From the NCBI GenBank assembly GCA_013399855.1, contig VXAY01004753.1, forward strand, positions 86,380 to 150,379: a stretch of DNA of 64,000 nt, read 5' to 3'. Position 1 is the stretch's first letter; the number at the start of each line of letters is the position of its first letter. Made by a program: the position numbers and the translations under genes. The notes beneath the pieces are model-generated. The model was given only the letters and a program-made list of their open reading frames with translations, searched no databases and had not been told where the DNA came from. The stretch is from Oxyruncus cristatus (Eukaryota > Chordata > Aves > Passeriformes > Cotingidae). Positions 36,620 to 50,140 of the stretch are shown in pieces.

Positions 36620-38580
36620 TCAAGAAAAAAAGGAACACTTATCAGAGACTCTTACAAAGTGCTTTATTAAAGGCAAATGACTTATTGTTTTCAGAATATC
36701 ATTTTATAGCTGACCATTTATCGTGCATAATTATACAAATTCAGAAATCTATGCACCTTCTCTCATGGTGGAGACAGAACAAATATTGTCAGAGAGCATC
36801 ATTTTCTGGTATTGTAATTGTATAAACACAAGTTCAATTTGAAAGTTCTGTAATTCCTCAGAATTCTACTTAAGAGTACTTTTTCAGTTTCAAAATTGTG
36901 TTGAAAAAGACCCAAACACTGTTACTCTGTTCAGAATGGCCAACACATATTCCCAGAAAACTGGTGAGTAGAAACCCTTTGGAATAAATACTGATTTTAC
37001 ATTGCACAGTGAACATCTCAGTATTTCTAAAGGCCAAAGCAGTGTATCAGTCACTCAGAAACACTGCACATGGTTCAGGAAGACAAAATGCAATGAGAGA
37101 TACTGGGTAAATAACATAATACACACAGTTTGGAGGTGGACTGCCTGGGAATCAGTAAGTCAGTTGGATCACAGTTAATGAAGCTGAGTCCCTATTTCAA
37201 AATGCCCTCAGAACTACAGGTAGCCAGGTGATATTTTTATAATCCCTGATATTCCAAGCTCCTCAGCTACATAAACACTGTAGGTGAGGAACTGTGTACA
37301 TTTGATGTAATCAAATATTATGCTTTACTTATTTTATAAGAAAAAAACCCCAAAACGTTTTTACTGTTCCATACATGCAGCAGCATTCATTAAGAGAAGC
37401 TTGATTATGCTATCAGAGCACAATTGGCAAATGGATTAGTTTATTTGGGACAGTTCACGTTTACAATGACTTTCTATAAAATAATTTTAAAAAAAAATCA
37501 CACACACATTACCACCCCCTGCCCACAAAACCAGCTCCCGCCGTGCTGACAGAGAATGAACAGCAAAGATAAAATCCAAACAATTCTATCTCTTGGAAAA
37601 TTTGTGCCTCTTTTTCTTAGCTAAGCTCTAAGGACAGGATCCCAAAAAATCCCTCTGCAGTTTCCAGTTTATCCAAGAGGCAAGTCCCCTGCCCAGCAGT
37701 GAGAGCTGGGCAGGCGTATGAGGAAAAGGAAGCAGCACAGCAGCTGTGTGTGTACCAGAGACACCCAAACACCCCATGTGCGACACAGACCACTGTGCTG
37801 CCCCTTACACCAGGCTCAGACTGTCAGTGTGACCACAGCAACCTGAACACTCCATTGGAAAGCAAGTTTGAGCAGGTTTTCTCTCCCAGCACACACACAC
37901 CCCCAAGGAGGAGAAGCAACCTTACAAAGGGGTCCCTCTGCTACTTAGAAGAAATCAAAAAGCAAATCTTGGCCACAAATTAAGCTTCGCCCCCCCTGTT
38001 ATTTCATCATGGATTCAGGCCTGTTCCTGTAAGTATCAATCACTTCCATCAATCCCCACAATTCTCCAGGGCACGCAAACCCAAATGTAAAAATTATTTA
38101 CTAAACCAAATGTTGACAGAGCTTAATGACCAGACTGTTGGTGTGCTACCAATGTGCAAGATTTGTTTGAACAGCTCTGCTACTGTAGGTACCGCAACAA
38201 CATGCAATTGCCAGCAGGTATTTTCTACACTAAAGCAAACAGCAGCTGTGCTGGCTCAGCCCACAGGCTCACCCGCCCAAGGGGGTTATACACAGAGGGC
38301 AAAGCATAACAAAAGGGCAAGAACAAACTGCTATTTCTGAGTGACTCTCCCAGACCCTCCAGACCCCAGTGTATTTCTTCTCTCATGAATGTGTCTGTCT
38401 AAACCAGACACTTCTATACCTACATTGACTTGAAGCAACGTGCCAGGGTTAATTACTCGCTGCAAAATAAAAGAATAATGGTGTTTTAAACTCACCAGTT
38501 GTTAGACCTATTTGACGCAATCTAATGCTTTTACTTAAAAGAAATAAGAGCAAACAAATCCCAAGCCCCTGTTTGTATTC

Positions 38581-39305
38581 ACAGAATCATAGAATCAGAC
38601 GGGTTGGAAAGGACCTCGGAGATCATCAAGTCCAACCCTTGATCCAACACCACTGTGGTTACCAGACTATGGCACTCAGTGCCACGTCCAGACTCGTCTT
38701 GAAAACTTCCAGGGATGGAGAATTCACCACTTCCCTGGGCAGCCCATTCCAGTGGCTGATTACTCTCTCTGTAAAGAATTTCTTCCTAATATCCATCCTA
38801 AACCTCCCCTGGCACAGCTTAAGGCCAAGGCCTCTTGTCCTACTGCTGGTTCCTGGGAGAAGAGACCAACCCCCACCTGGCTACAACCTCCTCTCAGATA
38901 GTTGTGGAGAGCGATGAGGTCTCCCCTGAGCCTTCCCTTCTCCAGGCTAAACAACCCCAGCTCCCTCAGCCTCTCCTCATAGGACTTGTATTCAAGCCCC
39001 TTCCCCAGCCTGGTTGCTCTTCTCTGGATCTGCTCCAGCACCTCAATATCCTTCCTGAGCTGAGGGGCCCAGAAGTGGACACAGCACTCCAGGGGTGGCC
39101 TCACCAGTGCTGAGTACAGAGGCAGAATCACTGCCCTGCTCCTGCTGCCACACTGTTCCTGATCCAGGCCAGGATCCATTGGCCTTCTTGGCCACCTGAG
39201 CACACTCTGGCTCATGTTCAGCTCCCTGTCAGTCAGCACCCTCAGATCCCTTTCTGCCTGGCTGCTCTCCAGCCACTCTGTGCCCAGCCTGGAGTTGCTT
39301 CTGTC
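38581..39305 (-). mobile_element. CR1 LINE, 3' end with reverse transcriptase C-terminal remnant
   Basis: Read on the minus strand, this ends with the avian CR1 3' signature: GTCCTTTCCAACC-like sequence running into ATTCTATGATTCTGT. Upstream a decayed frame still shows LYSALVRPPLECCVHFWAPQ, then RKDIEVLEQIQRRATRLGKG, YEERLRELGLFSLEKGRLRG and DLIALHNYLRGG, the typical C-terminal end of CR1 ORF2. The copy is 5' truncated, as nearly all CR1 copies are. The outer boundary near 39305 is approximate. It is the longest and best preserved element here, but it has no intact endonuclease or polymerase core and cannot move by itself. Confidence 0.93.
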
Positions 39306-42300
39306 TGGTCACCCCTTTTCAGGCAGAATAGTCCTACTCTGTGCCATGTGGCTTGCACAGAAGTACTTCCCTGTCTTTATCTTTGCCCACTCTAGTCACA
39401 CATCTCTTACCAGTTTCTGAAGTCTACTATATCCTTCTTTGAGCCTGCTTTTCCTGAGTGTTAATAACCAGTCCCCAGCATCTGTGTGCTGTCCAGAGCC
39501 TGGTTTCACATTAAACACTCCCTGTGGAAGCAAAGCTGACCCAAGAAATTCCTTCCCACACTTACTCCTGTTTGTTGCTACAACACATGACCCCCTTAGC
39601 TACAGCACTGCAACTGTTACTGGCCTGTGCTAGAAATATTGCCAGTGAACCCATCCAGACTGAAAAAAGGGGGGTAGACAGGAGACATCTGGAGGAGTAT
39701 CTTTCAATCTTGTTTCTGCTTCTTTTAAATCATTATTTAATTGATTTTTGCAGCACTACCTCAAAACTGTAGTGTCAGTGCAGCTCGTCTCCCTTCTGCT
39801 ATTTTTTGTCTCTCGACCAAAGAGGATCACATGGGACACACTGTGCCCTTGGGCACTGTCCTACCTAGTGTGGCACTTGCATTTTCGACCTGGAACCACA
39901 ATGCAATTTACAGAAAAATAAAGACAAGCAGCTCTTCTCCAGGCTCAGGGACCAGGCTTGAGGCAATGCAGAGTCCTCAGTGGCAGCAAGAGATAAGAAA
40001 AGCAAAAAAATCAGAGTTAAGGCTCTGAGCAGGGTAACAGGCAAAGACTGTCTGGACCTAGAACTGACAAAGCTTTAACTAAAATTGGAATGTTTGGGTA
40101 GGACACATTTGCCCTAACTTGACCTGCATAAGCTCCTCCATCCCTTTACACTTGAGATCACATGTAGATGTGAGCACACACTCCCATGTACAATCAACTA
40201 CCAGTGGAGCTGTCAGTGTAACATCCTCTGGGGCAGGGGGTGCTGAGCTGAGGTGGTTCCTGCTGCAAAACCCTCCTGGTTGCCCTGAGCAGACCCCCGT
40301 GACTGTCTAAGGAGCTGAGGTGACAAGTCCCATACAGTCCCACAACCTGCCCGGCAATCAGCACAGAGCCAACAAACTGCCACACTAATCCCCCAAAATC
40401 AGTGCCTCAACATAACCCCCACAGCACTCAGCCCCTCATGCACACTTGGCACACTTGCTGGTTAATTTTGTCAGAGATTACAGTTTAAGGCAACAGGAGA
40501 TAATGAAACCAGACTACATATGCTCAAACAGTTGGAACTTAATCAAACTGTTGACTTCCGATGTAACAGAAAAGAGCTGTAAAAACTGAAAACACTAGGA
40601 TAAAAAATAAAAATGATACACGCCGGACCTAAAATAGACACAAAGTATCAACTGCAGCAAGACAAAACAGCACTAACCCAAATACGAGGCAAAAAGGTTG
40701 AATATGAGCAAACTAGAAATCAAAGAACAGGAAGCAGCGTAGCAAATGGTGCAACAAGCAGTCCGTGCCAGAAATGGAACTGTTTTGCATAAACATGTAT
40801 AGAGAGAAGGACTCCTATTAAAAACACGGATTTCTAACCAACAGCTCCCAGGTTACAGCAAACCATCCAAGATGATTTTATCTTGTTAGCCACCTCCACC
40901 CAGTACCCTGTTTTCAAGAGCTTCTCACACATAAGCCAAGAGCAAACTCGGGGCAACAACCCCCCTTTGGTGACCTCGCCCAGAGATACCCTTGCCCGGC
41001 CCCTCCGTGTCCCCTGTCCCACACACAGACGGACACTGAGTGAGGACACACATGGTGACAGGGGCAGGGAAGGGCCAGGTAGCCCCTTGGAAAGGAGGGA
41101 GGTACAGGCAGGCTCCATCCCCACAGGAGTCGTGCTGCCCACTCCCAAAGAACACTGAGGAACAGATCACGGGAGCCGCTCCGCTGGTACCCGTCTGCTT
41201 CCAGAGGATTTTGCCCTCAGATGCAGCAGAGGGCATGGATTTGCCATATGGAAATGTGAGCCCACATGCTGTGCATGAAATAGATGATAAATTCAGCATT
41301 CCTGAAGCACAGGACCCACAGCACATGTGCTGCAGCAGGCTTTCCAGGGGCAGAGATCCAGGCATTTGGGATTCACCAAATTCAAAGCACGTGCACAGGG
41401 AAAAGGCTCCCTTGACAACAAGCTCAGTTACACAGATAAAACCTCAAGATTACTCCAGTAACACCAACGACCCTCTTCCACTCCCTGCTGTCAGAAAACT
41501 TCTAGACCCATATGCACACACAATTCTGTACATATATAAACACACTATGGATGCACCACTTCTCTGGGTCAGTCAGCAAGTCCATACAAGTACTTGTTAC
41601 AAAAAAAAGACTCCTAACCATTTTTTTTTAAGTTTGAAAATACCTCTCTTCTTCGAACTTAGTCAAAAATCAAGGTTTCCTGCAAACGGCAGATGATGTT
41701 TGGTACAAATACCTAGTCAGTACAAAGACTTTCCAAAGTCTGTGACAGTTTCCAAGAGTCTCACCGAAACGAACTCTCTGGTGAGTCTGTTTTAAGAACT
41801 ACCAGCACAATTTGAAGAATGTGCCAAACAAGCAACACTAGACAGGTAAGAAGCTTAAAGAAAGTCACGCAAGCAACAGAATAGATCCACAGTGTGAGTA
41901 AACAACTTCAAATCAATCAACTTGCAGAAATATTGACCTTCACATCTCAAAGGCTGCTAAAAGATAAACAGGAGCATTTTATAGTCCTGAAGAGCAAGAG
42001 CAGCTTGGATTGCCAGTAAAAGCAAGTTCTGCTGCAATGAATGAAATAATGAAGTAGTTATCTTATTACCTCCTGGAGGCTCTGCAGCTCTGAATCCAGC
42101 TCCTATTCCTTCAGTGCAAGAGTATTAGCACACTTAGGAGCATTAAGTGCTGGAGGAACCAGGGGGACTAACTGCAGAGGATACCTTGCCAGCTCGAGGA
42201 AATTAGCACAGTCCCACTAAATATTAATGAAAGTTGATTTCAAAAAAGCTATTTCCCAATTTAAATGAAGTAACAATCTGGCAGCAGTGCTATTAACAAA

Positions 42301-45300
42301 AGTGAAAACAAATGACACCATATACAGAGCGCATGTTAAATGCAAGATCTGAGTCAACTGTAAAGCAAGGCAAATCGAGGATAAAGAACATGGAAGTAAT
42401 TTGCCATTTCATACAACTGCTCTGGACACGCTTCATTTACAGGGAATGTGACAGCACAAAGAATGACTCTACAATGGGTCTGCAGGGTGTTTACATTTAG
42501 GTAGGAAAAATCCAAAAATCAAAGCTTATGCTAACAACTTCTGCCAAAAAACCACAGTTACTCCAATGGAACATGAACCTTATCAAAACAAAAAAGGAAT
42601 GGCAGTGAAATTAAAGATTTCAATTAAATGTCTAAAGAGCAGCCTAATGAGAAAAGTAGAAAATGTGCTGTAACAGATAGTGAGAAGAACGGAGAGAGTG
42701 CACTGAAAATAAGGACCCAGGGAAATAAAGGCAAGTAGTGAAAGACTACTTTTAAGTGACTCTGTTCAGGTTTCCTTTTTAAAAAATAGAAGTCTTTCAA
42801 GGTTAAATTTTGTGAAGACTGAAGCAATTACACAGTTACTGGGGATAAAGCAGTTCCGGCATGTCAAAGTGTGTGCAGTTTAGATTGTGCAATACATTGC
42901 AAGATGAGGGATTGCATTCCAAACCACAGGCAGCAGGTCTAATATGCACCCACTGAAAAACCTAATATGGGGTTAATCAAAAGAACTGTAGGTCAAGAAG
43001 CTGCATTTTATTCTTTTTCCTCTAAATATAATAATTTTAAATTATTAAATTTAAATAATGATACTTTCCTAACACCTAGCAAGCGCTTTCTGATAAGCCA
43101 AAATTCTTCTTTTTTTAGAAAAAAATCTCATTTTAAGGTAACAGTACCTATTTCTGGATTTTTCATCATGAGCAAAGATGGGAAAATGTTTCATGTAGTG
43201 CCTGCCTATATAGCTTGTTATTTCCTAATGCCCAGAGAGGGAAAGTATACAATCCTAGAAGTATTTGTTCCCAACAAAACTAAGGGATTCATACTCCCCA
43301 TACAGAGTTCTCTCTGTTTGGCATTTTGTGTAAACACATATTTCTCTGCAGTAGAATGGGTATAACGTATCAGTGCACAGGGAAATCAGTGTAACACCTT
43401 ACACTGAACCATCTGGGGGAAAAAACACTACTTGAAGAAAAAACATTTACTTCTCTTCTGAGAGTATTAGAGTGGCACAATTTAACTGCCATTACAGTGA
43501 CGTGCATAAAAGGTACTGGAAAAATTCATCTTCCAACTGGATTAAAATCACAGGAACTGCACTGCTCAGGGCTGTAGCTCCTCCCCTGAGCCCTCAGAAA
43601 AGGTGGGTGCACCGCGCAAAGGCCTCACACCAAGCACATTTTCCCCACTGTACAGAGTTTTTGTAGGTGCTCATCTCTCACAATTGCCATGTTACACTTC
43701 CAGTGGGCTGTGTATGTTCGAGCTGGGCCAGTCACAGGCATCAGTGGTTCTGAGATGCTACCAAGCATCAAAACTACTCACAAACACTGAACAGGAGAAT
43801 GGAAAAATCCTCAGAGAGATGCAGAAGCCAAACTGAGTTATTCCAGGACGGGAGACCCACCAATTTGTGAAAACACACGATTGGTGCTCCTTTGCACGAT
43901 TTGTAAAGGGTTCACAGATCACCCCAGACACTCCAAAAATGTCAGCATTCTAGAGAGCAAAAGCCTTCTCTGGCTTTAAATACCAGGGGTATTTCTAGGT
44001 ACAAATGCTTTCACACACTGCACTGCTGGCACGTGTGTTCACATGAACAGCAAATCAGCTTCCATCTTATCACATCACAAGGGAAAATAAACCTTGTGTG
44101 ACGACTGCAGAAACATTCATTTGGTATTAAGGGATACCCCTCTAATTAATTACTGCTTCGTTTGGTGGCTGAACTGTTCCCAGTGTAACAACCATGGGTA
44201 CACGTGTACCTAATTTTGATTTTGTTTCCTTTAATTCAGTAGGATACAAGCAAAAGCAAGGCAAGATGAGGCTGCAGAAGAAATCCACCTGTCAAAATGA
44301 GAAGGAAATACAAGTTTAAATGTCAATAATAGCTACCAGTAAACTTTGGAGAATGCAAACTCAAACGCCTAAGGAGTTTTGAGATAGTCTGGGGAAACCC
44401 CAAGGTATTATCCATCCTTCCAGTTGCGCAATACAGTGCTGTTAAAATACAACAAAGGACAAGGAAACTAAAACATGCCCTCAACACGAAACCCATGGAT
44501 AATACTTAGTATATGTTTGTATATAATTAATCTTCAAAGATTAATACTTCCAGAAACAGCTGATGCAGACACAGAGACATGATCCAGCAAAAAGTATTTC
44601 TAGCAGGGAGAAGAGAAACTCAGGGAAGAGAAAGCCATTAAGGGCACTGAGAACACAGCCACCACATTCACCCTGAGCTGCAGAGAGTCAGTGGTGGGAG
44701 AATTCCCAAATTCTTTTTGCCGCCTTATTGTCTCTCAACTGCCACTGTCAGAGACAGGAGATTTGATTTTTGGTACAATTCAGCTACAGCTGCTCTGATG
44801 TTTTTAATCTCCAGTATATATGTAAAAACATACATGTAATTCCTCCTTCATAAGGTGGATATGGTTACACAGTCATTCTAATCACGAGTAAGTCTGGGCT
44901 GCTGCCAGAGAAGAGCTGAATCAAGAAGCTTATCCAGCTGAAAAAAATCCACCAGTGTCACGTTCCAGGTCAATCTATTTCTTGGTGTGACTACAAAACA
45001 CTCAAGAAAGGTGTAAAACCCATCAGCCATGGGAGTGGGAGAAGGTGGGACCGATCTGTTCATCAGCAGCTGCAGTTCATGCAAGATTAAAGCAGGCACA
45101 TAACAAGGAAGGATGAAGGAACATGGGGATTATCTATACTGCATAATGATTATGTGATTAAAATAACTGTGAGATGAAATTCCAGGGGTGCTGAGAGCAG
45201 TAGGGAAAGCAAAGCTTAATCGTGCAGGATGTGTCAAGAACTGGCTGAGAAAGGTGAGCACAAAGAGGGGTTTGCTCTGCCACCAAGCCCCTTCCCCAGA

Positions 45301-48300
45301 GGAGCAGCCTCGCTCTCGGGGGCACCACAGGTATTTCTACCCTAAATGCCATGAAAATACAAATAACTACTGCAGCTGTAGGGATATGCCACATTAATGA
45401 GACCAATAAAGATGTACCACCTCCTTGGAAGAACTATCTTGCATTTCTTGTACAGATCATCAAATCTCTACAGGACTGAAGAAAAGACTGGAGGTACCGG
45501 GAATTCCAATCAGAAAATAATTTCAGAAACAGATGTTGATGACTAAATGTCATCCAAACCTGACACACTGTGATAAAAGAAAGTGGCAACCACACCATTA
45601 ACACAGAGAACAAAGAAAGCCCTCATGGAAAGGAGGGCAGTGCTTCCTTTACTTCCTCAACGTTACTTCCAACAGACCAAAGGTGTACTTGTAATGATGC
45701 ATGCCCTTTTTTTCTGCATGTCGAACCTCAGTCTACAACAGACAGGTGGACAAACCCTGAAAATCAGTATCATATTGAAAATAATACTGAAAATACTGTT
45801 AAGAATTCAGAAATATTTTAAATTAGTAATAATGAAAGAGTTTGAATCCTTTCAGATAGTCAACTAAAGGGGAAAAAAAGGTCTCTGGTGTTCCTAGTCT
45901 CACCTCAAACCCTCTGGGCAGGGTAGCACTGTGAGCAAGAGCCACACCTTGGCACCATGAGCCAAGCAGGATGAAAGGTGACACTGCTCTGAGGCACTGA
46001 GACAGGAGAGACAAAACAAACTTCTCCTGGCAGGAATGCGGTGCTACAAACAGAGTGTCACTGGGACAGGCACGGAACCTTAAAGGACACAAAGGCCCAT
46101 GTGCCAAGGTGTCCAGACAAGAGCAGCGAGGAACCACACACACTCCTGCTCTCTGCAACGACAAAGAACTGATGGCCTGATGAAAACTTCCATTTCAGCA
46201 CTCTAAAAAGCTCTGTTTGGGTACATACCCTAAAATGCCAGCTGGCATACAGTGGAGCCACATTCACTCTGGGCCATGTCTAATCAACACCGGCATTACC
46301 TTTATTGGCTGAGCTCAAGCAGAGGGGGCAGGGTTTTTTTCCAAGTCAGCCTCTAATCTGCAGTGACCTGCAAACATCATTAAGGGTGACTGTAATGCAC
46401 AGAACATCCCAGAGTAATCGAGGCATAGATCTGTTTGTGTTCTGCTATTGAACACCTCCCAGAATCACTGAAGATCCATTCTCTCTGCTGTTCTGGGGAA
46501 CAAATCCCCTGAGCACACAGGAAAGCAGAACACTGCTTGGTTTGACCAACAGGACTACAAACTTGATTACAGAAAAGTGGTCATGATTTACTTTTCAGAA
46601 ATTTCCAGTCTGAGGCCTAAACAAAATCTGGGATCATCGCAAGCTCTTTAGCTCACTGTCAGCTTCACACCAAGGTCAGAGAGCAGTGCAGAAGTGCCTG
46701 TGAAGATTTAACCTTTTCCCTGGGGGCTCAGCTGCAGGAGTGGAGGTTCCCCCAGTCCTTCATTCCCACCCTTGTAACGTCAGGCAGTTTAGCACATGAG
46801 AAATGTTGATACAGCCCATTCTGCCTATGCAAGGGGGAGTGAGGAAATACAGTGGGTACAGATGACTTCATAAAATTATTGAAGAAAAAATAAATAAACA
46901 GAAGAGACAAATGGTAAAAAGCAGGAGAGTGCCATGTTTGCTTAAGAAAATAAAAAACAGGGTCTAAAAAAGTTCTGTGAACAGTCTTAATGGAGGAAAA
47001 CTGACGTATGCACCTGCAGAAAACATGAGCTGCGCGTCCTGTCACACTCCACACAAAGAGCTGCCGACAGTAAAACCTCTCAACAACTGAGGCACAAAGG
47101 GTTCCAGAGCAAACTAAACCCACTGCCAACAATCTGATCCCAACTTCCTGGGGATATCAATGGATTTGCAGAGTCCAAACAACACTGAGCACCAACACAA
47201 CCAGCACTGAGTAAGACAGGCAAAGACTTTATGCAGGGAGCAGCCTCCAAGTTATGTACACGTGAAATACAAAATACTGACCTGACTTTGTGACCCTGGA
47301 AAAAGGAACCAGCAATAAACCTGAAGAGAAGTAGAAAATGAATCCTGCTATGAGAACCAAAATAGAGTAGAAGCTTAAAAGAAGTGAGAATTGAATTCAG
47401 CTACAGACTTCCATGAGCTGGCATCACAAAGCCAGGAAAATCTAACAACTAAAATAAATCCTGAGAACAAACAGCAGGAGCAGATAGATCAGAAATGAAG
47501 GCACACAATTCCCATATAATCTCAGAATACATTGAGTTTTCCTGGGTTTTCATCATTGTTGGAAGGAAATGTGGGAGCACTATAAAAAAATGTAATGTTC
47601 ATATTACAGGGAAAGAACTAAATATTGAGAAACAATAGGTTCTGACAAATACACATATATATCACTTCTTTGAAAATTGGAATTCTGACAAAATTGCTAA
47701 GATTGGGCACAAAAAATCTGCACCAAACACCAAGCATTCCTGTTACACTGAAATCCATAAGCTACTCCAGAAAAATACAAGTGTAAAGACACTAATAAGT
47801 TTGGCTTACTGAACCTTGGTTTCACAGGAGATTCTTGCCCAGGAGTGCAAATTAAAAATATTAAATCACGTTCTAATTGCATTCTCTTTCCTACTACAGC
47901 GTTTCTTTATTTTTTTTAAATATTTTTATCAACAGTCATTTTTTCAAAGGTGCAGAAGTAACACATACTCTAGGAATGACGGCTCAAGTCATTTATGCCT
48001 GTTAGTACCCCAGGCCTTCAAACACACTTGCCCATTCCTTTCCTGTTCGCATGTAATTGCTCCACGCTCAGACTGTGCTGTCTGCTTCTCTCTGCTCCAC
48101 GTCGGCTGGGGACAGTTTAGGCACATGAGTGCCTGTATGTATGTGACACCTCAACATACAGACACAGCCACCTACATGGGCACACACAAATGCTCTGTTT
48201 TTCAGAACAATTTCTTTGCATTTGAGTTCCAAAGGTTCATACACACACGCAGACACTTTCTTTTTAGAACCTCATCCACAGAAGACTTCTGATGGCATCT

Positions 48301-48330
48301 CTTATAGATGAAAGGTATCAAAGTCAATGC

Positions 48331-48347
48331 CACACACACACACACAC
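48331..48347. repeat. CA microsatellite
   Basis: Uninterrupted alternating CA over 17 nt, lying in an intron. It may vary in length between individuals. Confidence 0.9.
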
Positions 48348-49749
48348 GGAGTCATCAAATATCAAAGCAATCACCCATTGCTTTCATTTGGCTCCTGCAA
48401 ATATCAGTAACTCTTCAGACAAACATACTACATGAAGTATATTGTATGTTCTGTACCACAGTAAAACCAGAAAATAGACTCCAGATGTTTTCTCAAATCC
48501 TGCCAAAAACGAAATTTGAAAAAGTGTTGCAAACCAAGCAAAGTTGGAAGTTCTGATGTAGGAAAAAAAGGCATAAGGAATCTGTAGCTTTGTTAGCAGC
48601 AAATTTGTTCTGTCTTCACCTACTAGATAAGAAGGTCAATCCTGAATATGCGTAAATACAGAAACTATGAAGAAAAAAATTCTCATTTTCTTCCAGTTCG
48701 TTACTTACTTAAAATTACATCTCAGACCTTCCACAGATTTGAGACTGAAAGAAAATTTTCAACAGCCTTCACTCATTTGGAACACTAGATTCCTTTGGGA
48801 GTTCATCAGACTCAGCTTTTAGCTCCATTAAAAGTAATACTGCAAATGGGACTTGGCACTTCATTTTCAAAATCTGTAATTTTCTCATCTTAGTCAGCAC
48901 CAAAGCAAACTAAGTGATACTGCCCAAGTCCTGTTCTGTTGAAATGCAGAGAAAAGGAGGTTTGCTTGAACAACCCTTCAGTAGGAAGGACTGTTAGCTT
49001 TGCACTGCCCCAGCTGAACAGTGTTTTGGGCCGACTGTCTCTCCTGGGAGTGCCAAAAACACTGGCTGCAGCACAGTAGCTTTACTAAAACCATGCACTG
49101 TCAAAACCAATCATCTCTGGAGGCTCTAGAGGTGGACTCATGTGGCCCACAGACCCCATAAGGCCTCTGAACATAAAGGAGTCAGAAACATTTCCACAGG
49201 CAGTTTACTACAACTATCTGATTGGTTTAGCAATGAAAAATTTGCCTGAGGATGTGTCCATGACATCAGACACAGAGGAAGTCCAGGCCACTACTTTAGC
49301 CTTCAGCTGCTGTTCTGGTGGGGACAGCAAGAATGCAAACTGTAGTGCAAAGGCCTCCCAACTGCTTGTGTCAGCAGCTATTCTTGAAAACACCAGTGAA
49401 CAAAATAGGCCTTGGATCCATCACTAATATGACATATTTTTCCTCCTATAAATCTGATTCCAGGATATTCTTTAATGGGTTGCTTAATACCAACATGTAC
49501 TTTTAACTTGGAAGTAATGAACAAAACAAGGGAGAATTTGAAATGCGTGACTTTCTGATCTGCCTCTTGTCCTTCAGTAGCACATATGACAGCCCTCAAT
49601 CCAAGCCCATTCTGTCCCATACTTTAACACACACACAGTCTATTGGATCAATAGTTATGAGAAATCACAATTATTTACGAAACTGAGACTGAACTCCTGG
49701 AGTCAGGACACACAGAACTGGGAAGGGGGGACACAATTAGATATTTTAC

Positions 49750-49914
49750 CTGCATAGCACTCTTTCCCAGCTTAACCACCTCAAACAAAGTGACAGGGTC
49801 CCCTTCTCCATTCTGCTGAGGGTGGCCATTAGCTCTTCCACGACTCGCTCCTCTGGGTCCGGACTCAGAACGACCCTTGTCTGCTGGAGACTTGCGGGGT
49901 TTCTTGGTGGCAGA
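49750..49914 (-). CDS. STAG1: STAG1 coding exon, basic linker (about residues 45-99)
   Basis: The exon is 165 nt, phase 0 at both ends, and encodes 55 residues. It begins [20 protein letters not shown] and ends with [20 protein letters not shown] followed by [10 protein letters not shown]. The acceptor is TTTGCCCAG|TCT and the donor CAG|GTAAAAT. The first 25 or so residues are basic and low in complexity, so probably disordered. The last 15 or so start the conserved helical part of SA proteins. [10 protein letters not shown], rather than VVKMGKSAMQ, favours SA1 over SA2. Length equals the human exon as I recall it, but the linker carries several substitutions, making this the least conserved exon in the window. 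It joins the AT-hook exon across a 9.2 kb intron. Confidence 0.96.
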
Positions 49915-50038
49915 CTGGGCAAAGAAAACCAGCAGAGGGAAAGTTTATTATAGCTAGACCTGAAATCACCCAAAGGCTTTACAAATCATACAGAAGTATT
50001 ACACGTTTATACACACACATATGTATCTATATCAAGTA

Positions 50039-50140
50039 TCACAGGAGAAGCCAGGCTGGAAGGGATCTCCCCAGCTCTGCAGCCTGCCCTCCTGCCCAAA
50101 GTAGGGTCAGCCTGCAGTTCAACCAGGCTGTCAGAGCTTG
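50039..50140 (-). mobile_element. CR1-like fragment, old
   Basis: The plus strand carries AGGCTGGAAGGGATCTCCCC, then CCTGCCCAAAGTAGGGTCAG, which resembles the reverse complement of a CR1 3' end (GGTTGGAAGGGACCTC ... CTCAAAGCAGGGTCA). It is short and diverged. Its position about 125 nt upstream, in transcription order, of the exon at 49750-49914 is outside the splice signals, so there is no obvious effect. Confidence 0.65.

Noticed and set aside
38760..39239. Independent protein gene with QRRATRLGKG and YEERLRELGLFSLEK
   Set aside because: These are the C-terminal residues of the CR1 ORF2 protein in a truncated copy, not a host gene.
41040..41696. Open frame of 218 codons on the plus strand, the longest in the window
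   Set aside because: No recognisable domain, no splice or promoter context, and no codon pattern that I can see. With about 6000 stop-to-stop intervals in six frames, one interval this long is only moderately unlikely by chance (rough estimate 0.2 expected at even base composition). A protein search and RNA reads would settle it.
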